A stretch of 11,174 nucleotides of DNA from contig JAILAO010000065.1 of the NCBI GenBank assembly GCA_024681565.1, positions 1 to 11,174 of the forward strand, read 5' to 3'. Numbering within the stretch: position 1 is the stretch's first letter; every line of letters begins with the position of its first letter. The translations under genes and the position numbers were made by a program. The notes under the pieces are model-generated. The model saw nothing but the letters and a program-made list of their open reading frames with translations. It made no database searches and was not told where the DNA came from. Of the stretch, positions 6,378 to 11,174 are shown in pieces. Origin of the DNA: Bacteroidales bacterium. GTDB lineage: Bacteria; Bacteroidota; Bacteroidia; Bacteroidales; UBA932.

Positions 6378-7652
6378 TTATGCGATTTTGGCGAGGACCT
6401 TGCGGGCCTCGGCCAGGATCTCCCGCTCTCCGGGGATCTCCCGGTGGCGCATCAGGAAACGGCCGTCGCAGATGACCGAGTCGATGCAGTCCGAGTGCGC
6501 CGAGTAGATCAGGTTCGCCAGGAACGGACCGGGGGAGAGGAAGAAGGTATTGTCTGTCTCGATCAGGATCAGGTCGGCGACCGCGCCCTCTTCGATCCGT
6601 CCGGCATCGAAGCGGAGCGCCCGTGCGCCGTTGACCGTCGCCATGTCCATCAATTCGTTGAGCGGCAGCGCGGCCGGGTCTTCCCGCCAGGCCTTCTGGA
6701 AGATGGCCGTCGTCTTCATAGCCTCCAGCAGGTCGAGATTGTTGGAGGAAGCGCAGCCGTCCGTGCCGATGCACAGATTGATGCCGGCATCCCGCATCTC
6801 GTTGTACAGGAAGCGGTAGCCGGAGGCCAACTTGGTGTTGGAGTTGATATTGTGGATACAGTGTACGCCGTGTGCGGCGAGCAGTTCAATGTCGTGCGGA
6901 GTCAGCCAGAGGGTATGGGCGGCCAGCAGGCGCGGGGACAGCACCCCCAGGTGGTCGAGGTACTCGACCGGGGTAAGCCCGCCGTGGGCAGCCTTGCAGT
7001 CTTCCACTTCCTTGCGCGTCTCGCAGAGATGGATGTGGAGGTTGACATCGTATTTCTCCGCCAGCTCGCTGGTCCAGGCGATCATCTCCTCGCTGACGGA
7101 ATAGACGGCATGGAAGGCCAGTTCGTAGATATGCCCCGGATCGCCGGCATTCAGATAGGCCTCGCTCTTGGCGTTGCACTGCTCCTTCTGCCGCTCGGCT
7201 TCCTCCCGGCTTCCCTTGTCCATCACGTCATAGCCTGTGGCGATGCGCAGACCCATCTCCCGGGCCGCCTTGACGGAGGAATCAAAGAACCAGTACTGGT
7301 CGTTGAAGGTCGTCGTCCCGGTCCGGATCATCTCCAGACAGGCGACCTTCGTCCCCCAATAGACAAAATCATGGTCCAGGTGCTCTTCGACCTTCCAGAT
7401 CTTGTCCAGCCATTCGTGGAACAACACATCCTCGCCGATGCCGCGCATCAGCGACATCGGAGAATGCGTATGCATATTGATAAAACCCGGAATGGCCACC
7501 TTGCCGGAGCAATCCATCATCTCGATGTCGCCGGAGACCTGCCATTCGCTGCAAGCCCCTGAGGGACCGATTTTCTTAATCCGCCCCCGCTCGATCAAGA
7601 CGTCCTTCCGGCTGTCACGGAGAGTGACGTCGCGAAGAAGGATGGCGCCCAT
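6378..7652 (-). CDS. Amidohydrolase, probable S-adenosylhomocysteine/5'-methylthioadenosine deaminase
   Basis: This 424-residue protein belongs to the TRZ/ATZ branch of the metal-dependent amidohydrolase superfamily. It shows the family's metal and catalytic residues: HTH at 61-63 after the PGFINM strand, H208 and E211 in HIHLCET, H246 (AAHTLW), the SNTKLASG segment (271-278), and D298 in GTDGCASSNN. The MSLMRG and WLDKIWKVE segments after the HTH are typical of SAH/MTA deaminases, which convert the adenine of SAH, MTA or adenosine to hypoxanthine. Related enzymes deaminate aminofutalosine, guanine or triazines, so the exact substrate is open. Its start overlaps the stop of the DUF3276 gene by one base (TGATG), implying translational coupling, and a 6-oxopurine nucleoside phosphorylase follows. 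Together these suggest removal of SAH/MTA-type by-products through deamination then phosphorolysis. Confidence 0.88.
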   Translation of the reverse strand: MGAILLRDVTLRDSRKDVLIERGRIKKIGPSGACSEWQVSGDIEMMDCSGKVAIPGFINMHTHSPMSLMRGIGEDVLFHEWLDKIWKVEEHLDHDFVYWGTKVACLEMIRTGTTTFNDQYWFFDSSVKAAREMGLRIATGYDVMDKGSREEAERQKEQCNAKSEAYLNAGDPGHIYELAFHAVYSVSEEMIAWTSELAEKYDVNLHIHLCETRKEVEDCKAAHGGLTPVEYLDHLGVLSPRLLAAHTLWLTPHDIELLAAHGVHCIHNINSNTKLASGYRFLYNEMRDAGINLCIGTDGCASSNNLDLLEAMKTTAIFQKAWREDPAALPLNELMDMATVNGARALRFDAGRIEEGAVADLILIETDNTFFLSPGPFLANLIYSAHSDCIDSVICDGRFLMRHREIPGEREILAEARKVLAKIA

Positions 7653-7996
7653 CAGAGCTCCTCGAAGTCCACTGAACCGAAACCTTCCGCGGTACGCTGG
7701 GGAATCTCGCCGTGGAAACAGTTGTCCCGGATGTAGGCGATCACCTCGTCCAGCCCTTCCGCAAACTTCTCGAAATCTTCCTTGTAGAGGAAAATCTTAT
7801 GTTTGTCATAGTTGAAAGTACCGTCCGGGTTGTTCCTCCGCTTGCTCTCCGTGATGGTCAGGTAGAAATCTTTGCGGCCTTTGGTGGCCTTGACGTCGAA
7901 AAAGTAGGTGCGTTTCCCGGCCCTGACGGGCTTGGAGAACACATCCTCCTCGTCTCTTCTGTCATACCTTCCCGAATCGTAATCCTCTCTGTACAT
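7652..7996 (-). CDS. DUF3276 / PUR-family nucleic-acid-binding protein
   Basis: A 114-residue protein of the DUF3276 family, the bacterial relatives of eukaryotic PUR-alpha found widely in Bacteroidota and spirochetes. A charged, Arg/Asp-rich N-terminus (1-20) is followed by one PUR-like repeat: strands KPVRAGKRTYFFDVKATKG and DFYLTITESKRR, a variable loop, KIFLYKEDFEKFAEGLDEVIAYIRD forming a strand and helix, then an acidic tail ending at the stop. The family binds single-stranded DNA/RNA; the Borrelia member is a nucleic-acid-binding regulator. No enzymatic role is expected, so its link to the two purine enzymes behind it may simply be shared transcription. It is the first gene of the operon, with a -7 box at 8032-8025 and a short leader without Shine-Dalgarno. 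Confidence 0.88.
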   Translation of the reverse strand: MYREDYDSGRYDRRDEEDVFSKPVRAGKRTYFFDVKATKGRKDFYLTITESKRRNNPDGTFNYDKHKIFLYKEDFEKFAEGLDEVIAYIRDNCFHGEIPQRTAEGFGSVDFEEL

Positions 7997-8024
7997 AGCG
8001 ATTTTTTTATTGGATAACTACTTG

Positions 8025-8032
8025 CAAAAATA
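8025..8032 (-). promoter_or_regulatory. Putative -7 box for the DUF3276-deaminase-phosphorylase operon
   Basis: Read on the - strand, TATTTTTG fits TAnnTTTG and lies 28 bp before the ATG whose first base is 7996. No good -33 TTTG is visible at the expected spacing. It is divergent from the nusB -7 box, 22 bp away. Confidence 0.6.
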
Positions 8033-8054
8033 GGATTTTTTATCGATTACTTAC

Positions 8055-8062
8055 TATCTTTG
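8055..8062 (+). promoter_or_regulatory. Putative -7 box for the nusB operon
   Basis: TATCTTTG matches TAnnTTTG and lies 21 bp before the ATG at 8084. The -33 element is weak. Because the promoter covers 8060, the in-frame TTG at 8060 cannot be the translation start. Confidence 0.65.
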
Positions 8063-8083
8063 CAGACAAATTTGTTTGAAAGT

Positions 8084-9013
8084 ATGCTCAACCGAAGAAT
8101 TCTCCGTATCAAGGCCTTCAAGACCATATACTGCTACGCGGAAAATCACGGTATGTCTCTCAAGGAGGCGGAAGGCCTGCTTGAGGTCTCATGTGAGTCC
8201 ACCCGGGACCTGTATCTGTTCCTGCTGGCGATTGTGAATCCTTTGACGGAGGAGGCAAGGGCCCGCATAGAATCGGCCCGTGCCAAGTTCAATCCGACCG
8301 AGGAGGAGCTCCACCCCAATCTCAAGTTCGTCGAGAACCGGATCGCCCCCATCCTGCGGGAGGATCCCGATTTCTCCAAGCTGGTTTCCCGCAAAAAACT
8401 CTACTGGGACCAGTACGACATGCTTCTGCGCCGGCTGTATGAGCGGATCCGTTCCCGGAAATACTTCAAGGACTATCTCGCGGGCGAAGGATCTTCCCTG
8501 GAGGAGGACGCGCATCTGTGGGTGCGGATCTTCGAGCGTGAGTTCCTGGAAAACGAAGACCTGTACGGCATCCTGGAGGACCTGTCCATCCACTGGAATG
8601 ATGACCTGGACTTCGCCCTGGGCTGGTGCTGCCGCACCATGCGTGCCCTCGGACAGGGGGAGACCTGGCGCCTGCCGCCGCTCTACCAGAGCGAACTCCC
8701 GGGCAATGAAGGTTTTGACAGCGACCAGCGCTTCGTCACGGGCCTGCTGCGCGGGGCCTTCGTCAACTACGACAAGTTCAGCGCACAGGTAGCCGGGCTG
8801 ACTCCGAAGTGGACCCTGGACCGCCTCTGCACCACGGACCTGGCCCTGATTGCCTGCGGCATGGCCGAGGCACAGATGTCCCGGGATGTCTCACCCAGGA
8901 TCATCATCAACGAATACGTCGAGATTTCGAAATATTACAGCACGCCGGAGAGCAGCGGATTTGTCAACGGCCTGCTGGACAAATTGATTAACCAACAAAA
9001 CGAAAAGATATGA
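8084..9013 (+). CDS. nusB: Transcription antitermination factor NusB (long Bacteroidota form)
   Basis: This 309-residue protein carries a NusB domain at its C-terminus (about 215-300): FVTGLLRGAFVNYDKF, then TLDRLCTTDLALIACGMAE, PRIIINEYVEISKYY and SGFVNGLLDKL. These match NusB helices, including the INEYVEIAK-type motif. NusB binds boxA RNA together with NusE/S10 and supports rRNA antitermination. The N-terminal 200 residues are helical and charged; MLNRRILRIKAFKTIYCY at the start resembles the RRxAR..A.Q.LY start of ordinary NusB. This long form is the usual one in Bacteroidota. The start is taken at ATG 8084, 21 bp after the -7 box. It opens a five-gene operon, and its TGA overlaps the yajC ATG (ATGA). 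Confidence 0.92.
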   Translation: MLNRRILRIKAFKTIYCYAENHGMSLKEAEGLLEVSCESTRDLYLFLLAIVNPLTEEARARIESARAKFNPTEEELHPNLKFVENRIAPILREDPDFSKLVSRKKLYWDQYDMLLRRLYERIRSRKYFKDYLAGEGSSLEEDAHLWVRIFEREFLENEDLYGILEDLSIHWNDDLDFALGWCCRTMRALGQGETWRLPPLYQSELPGNEGFDSDQRFVTGLLRGAFVNYDKFSAQVAGLTPKWTLDRLCTTDLALIACGMAEAQMSRDVSPRIIINEYVEISKYYSTPESSGFVNGLLDKLINQQNEKI

Positions 9014-9348
9014 TTACTATGCTTTTACAGGCGACCGGCGCTGCCGGACAGAACGCTGCCGGCGGCAGCTGGAGTTTCCTTTTGATGCTCGCGGCCATGT
9101 TCCTGGTGATGTGGCTCTTCATGATCCGTCCCCAGCGTCAGCAGCAGAAGAAACTCGAAGAAATGCGCAATGCACTCAAGAAGGGAGACAAGGTCGTCAC
9201 CGCCGGCGGTATCTACGGCACCGTCGCCGATGTCGATGAGCGCACCGTCCTGATGAAGGTGGACGGCGAGACCAAGCTCCGCGTAGACAAGTCCTCCATC
9301 CAGAAGGACATGTCCGATGCACCTGCCCAGACTCCTGAAAAGAAATAA
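9010..9348 (+). CDS. yajC: Preprotein translocase subunit YajC
   Basis: A 112-residue protein with one transmembrane helix (about 20-39) followed by the family hallmark MIRPQRQQQKK and a cytoplasmic domain (GDKVVTAGGIYGTVADV, then TVLMKVDGETKLRVDKSSI). YajC is an accessory subunit of SecDF at the Sec translocase. The ATG at 9010 overlaps the nusB stop codon (ATGA); a second in-frame ATG at 9019 is possible and would not change the domain. The next gene begins directly after its TAA. Confidence 0.94.
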   Translation: MITMLLQATGAAGQNAAGGSWSFLLMLAAMFLVMWLFMIRPQRQQQKKLEEMRNALKKGDKVVTAGGIYGTVADVDERTVLMKVDGETKLRVDKSSIQKDMSDAPAQTPEKK

Positions 9349-10278
9349 GTGAAGACCTGGGTACAGTTCCTTCTTTGCGTCCTGTTGTCTGCCGGCGTCT
9401 GGCTTACGCTCAACCTGTCGCAAGACTATGTCTCGATGGTGAGCGTGCCGGTCGTAGCCGTCAGCAATATCGAGGGCCGTGCCGGCGTGTCCACATCTGA
9501 AGCCACCGCGACCGCCCAGGTCACGGCAACCGGTTTCCAGCATGTGTTCCTCGGCCGCAAGCACAAACGTCCCGTCATGGTGACGTTCAGCGCGGCGGAC
9601 TTCCGGTACGAGCAGGAGGATATGTACGCCATCTCCAATACGAGCCTGTACCGTTACGCCTCCCAGATTTTCGGGGACGGCGTGACGGTGGACAGTTTCA
9701 TCTCGGAAGACCTGATGTTCTCCTTCCCGGAGGAGACCTACCGCAAGGTCCCGGTCCGTCCGGTCCTTTCCGTCACCTACGATCCCCAGTTCATGGCGCT
9801 GAAGCCGATGACCCTGCAACCCGATTCGGTGCTGGTCTACGGGGAGCCTTCCCGGTTGGAAAACATCCAGTTCGTGCTGACCAAGCCGCTGGAGCTCACG
9901 GAGCTGCGCAGCAGCGTCCACGGCAAGGTGCGGCTGGAGGTGCCCTCCAGCGTGCGCCTGTCCCACGAGGAGAGCATCTACTCGATGGAGGTGACGCGCT
10001 ATGTCGAGATCGCCTCCGAGGTCAGGATCGGGACCCGGCACGTCCCCTCCGGCGTGCACCTGGCCGTCCTGCCTTCCACGGCCGTCGTGGTCTACCGCTG
10101 CGTGTTCCCGATGACGACGGACCCGACGCTGAACGCGTCCTTCTACATCGATTACCGGGATTTCGCCGGCTCCCGGACCGGCCGCTGCATGGTTCACAGT
10201 GAGGGGATCCCCTCCAACGTGATCGATTTCACGGTCAGTCCCGAGGTGTTCGACTGTCTGGTCAAAGAAGTGGACTGA
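9349..10278 (+). CDS. YbbR-like domain protein
   Basis: This 309-residue protein starts with GTG at 9349, the base after the yajC TAA. It has a single N-terminal membrane anchor (about 5-23, FLLCVLLSAGVWLTLNL) followed by beta-rich repeats of the YbbR type outside the cytoplasm. The first repeat begins near SVPVVAVSN; a middle one contains FPEETYRKVPVRPVLSV and LQPDSVLVYGEPSRLENI, the commonest YbbR signature; the last includes VEIASEVRI. In Firmicutes the YbbR protein CdaR controls the c-di-AMP synthase CdaA; no such partner is in this window. In Bacteroidota it lies between yajC and coaE, as here, and its function is not established. The TGA overlaps the coaE ATG by one base. Confidence 0.85.
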   Translation: MKTWVQFLLCVLLSAGVWLTLNLSQDYVSMVSVPVVAVSNIEGRAGVSTSEATATAQVTATGFQHVFLGRKHKRPVMVTFSAADFRYEQEDMYAISNTSLYRYASQIFGDGVTVDSFISEDLMFSFPEETYRKVPVRPVLSVTYDPQFMALKPMTLQPDSVLVYGEPSRLENIQFVLTKPLELTELRSSVHGKVRLEVPSSVRLSHEESIYSMEVTRYVEIASEVRIGTRHVPSGVHLAVLPSTAVVVYRCVFPMTTDPTLNASFYIDYRDFAGSRTGRCMVHSEGIPSNVIDFTVSPEVFDCLVKEVD

Positions 10279-10802
10279 TGGCGAAGACGATCCTGGTCAC
10301 CGGACCCATCGGGAGTGGAAAATCCCTTGCCTGCCGGTATCTGGCGTCGCTGGATTTTCCGGTTTACGAGTGTGATGCGCGCACCAAGATGCTCTACTCC
10401 CTCGTCCCGGGACTCAAATGCAGCATCGAAGAACGCCTGGACCTTCCCTGGTCGCAGATCGGACAGGTCTTCTCCGCCCCGGACAAACTCCGTACGCTGG
10501 AGGAGATGGTCTATCCCTATGTCGTGGAGGACCTCAGGGCCTGGAAGGCGCAGCAGACTGCGCCGCTGCTCTTCATCGAGTCGGCCATCGCCCTGGACAA
10601 ACCGCAGTTCGACGCCCTCTACGACGAGGTCCTGCTAGTCACGGCGCCGTTGGAGCTCCGCGTCCGGCGCAACCCCAAGGCAGCGGAACGGGACGCCCTC
10701 CAGTCCTTCGACCCGGCCCGGATCCAATATACCCTCGGCAACGAAGGCACCCCAGAAGAATTATACATTAAAATCCGACAATTGATATGCAAACTGATTT
10801 AG
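10278..10802 (+). CDS. coaE: Dephospho-CoA kinase, short and divergent
   Basis: The family phosphorylates the ribose 3'-OH of dephospho-CoA with ATP, the last step of CoA synthesis. The P-loop GPIGSGKS (9-16) and D33 in YECDARTK (the catalytic Asp region) are clear. EEMVYPYV (76-82) stands for the usual LExIxHPxV, and LLFIESAI (98-104) for the LLFE strand. At 174 residues it is shorter than the common 195-210: the CoA-binding insert between the catalytic Asp and the second helix is cut down, and the Arg-rich lid near 128-139 and the following helix are compressed. The identity rests on these motifs and on the conserved gene order nusB-yajC-ybbR-coaE. A related P-loop kinase cannot be fully excluded. 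Translation is coupled to the ybbR gene by TGATG. Confidence 0.85.
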   Translation: MAKTILVTGPIGSGKSLACRYLASLDFPVYECDARTKMLYSLVPGLKCSIEERLDLPWSQIGQVFSAPDKLRTLEEMVYPYVVEDLRAWKAQQTAPLLFIESAIALDKPQFDALYDEVLLVTAPLELRVRRNPKAAERDALQSFDPARIQYTLGNEGTPEELYIKIRQLICKLI

Positions 10803-11174
10803 CACGGATCCTTTCCGTCTCCGGCCAGCACGGCCTTTTCCAATACATCGCACAAGCCCGCAACGGCGCCATCGGCGAGAGCCTCGCCACCAGGCAGCGC
10901 AAGGTCTTTGCTTCGACCAGCCGCATCTCCACGCTGGCCGACATCGCCATCTACACCAGTGAGGGCGAGATGAAACTGGACGAGGTGTTCCTGGCCCTCA
11001 AGGCTGTGCTCGGCGATGCCGAAGCCCCTTCTTCCAAGGCCTCCGAGCAGGAGCTGGTGGCCCTTTTCCGCAAGGCCATCCCTAACTACGACGCCGACCG
11101 TTTCTATGTTTCCCACATGCGCAAGGTGGTGGACTGGTACAACCAGATCGCCAAGTATGCCTCGTTCGATTTCG
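10787..11174 (+). CDS. DUF5606 domain protein (3' truncated by window edge)
   Basis: The frame opens with ATG at 10787 inside the end of coaE (16-bp overlap, different frame) and stays open to the window end, giving 129 residues. The sequence begins LARILSVSGQHGLFQYIAQARNG, then ESLATRQRKVF with STLADIAIYTSEGEMKLDEVFLALK, and later IPNYDADRFYVSHMRKVVDWYNQI. This matches DUF5606, a small Bacteroidota-specific family of unknown function often found after coaE. No signal peptide or membrane helix is visible, so it should be cytoplasmic. The C-terminus lies outside the window. The overlapping start makes translational coupling to coaE likely. Confidence 0.85.
   Translation, partial: MQTDLARILSVSGQHGLFQYIAQARNGAIGESLATRQRKVFASTSRISTLADIAIYTSEGEMKLDEVFLALKAVLGDAEAPSSKASEQELVALFRKAIPNYDADRFYVSHMRKVVDWYNQIAKYASFDF

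Noticed and set aside
6444..7562. 372-codon + strand frame opposite the deaminase
   Set aside because: Shadow of the amidohydrolase, whose metal-binding motifs are clear on the - strand.
8060..8083. Upstream in-frame TTG as the NusB start
   Set aside because: It lies within the -7 promoter box and adds eight residues not expected at a NusB N-terminus.
9025..10197. 390-codon - strand frame opposite yajC and the YbbR gene
   Set aside because: His/Asp/Gly/Arg-rich, spans two well-supported genes in antisense, no domain seen.

Overview
The window looks like a chromosomal, mostly housekeeping segment from a Bacteroidota bacterium, most likely a GC-rich Bacteroidales (Rikenellaceae or a related uncultured gut lineage; the family level is a guess). 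The evidence is the gene set and order: a long NusB, then YajC, a YbbR-like protein, CoaE and a DUF5606 protein; a DUF3276/PUR protein; a cytoplasmic-membrane RNase Y downstream of zapA; and a Bacteroidota-type OmpA C-terminus. Start codons lack clear Shine-Dalgarno sequences, and -7 boxes of the TAnnTTTG type, typical of this phylum, stand before three transcription units on the + strand and one on the - strand.

Layout. 1-453: 3' end of a highly expressed OmpA-family outer-membrane protein, closed by a strong terminator. 553-1284: a sugar-phosphate nucleotidyltransferase with its own promoter, whose stop codon sits in the loop of its terminator. 1338-1896: a two-gene cell-division unit (small coiled-coil protein plus ZapA), then a structured RNA at about 1899-2053 that I read as 6S RNA, then a second strong hairpin terminator. 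2106-5399: RNase Y and a DsbD thiol:disulfide transporter, 6 bp apart. 5400-5527: a long imperfect palindrome filling the gap between convergent units. 7996 down to 5529 (- strand): DUF3276/PUR protein, a SAH/MTA-type deaminase and a purine nucleoside phosphorylase; this looks like a short purine-nucleoside salvage operon. 7997-8083: a divergent promoter region. 8084 to the end (+ strand): nusB, yajC, ybbR-like, coaE and DUF5606, tightly packed with overlapping starts and stops.

No mobile-element protein, CRISPR array, phage gene or tRNA was seen, and no obviously new multigene system. The most notable observations are these. RNase Y is full length and well conserved, but the His of its catalytic HD dyad is Pro, with the next conserved Gly and Lys also changed. 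DsbD has a strongly shortened periplasmic N-terminal domain that keeps its two cysteines. The 6-oxopurine-type phosphorylase lies in an operon with a 6-aminopurine-nucleoside deaminase. The 128-bp palindrome may be a repeat element. CoaE is short and divergent.
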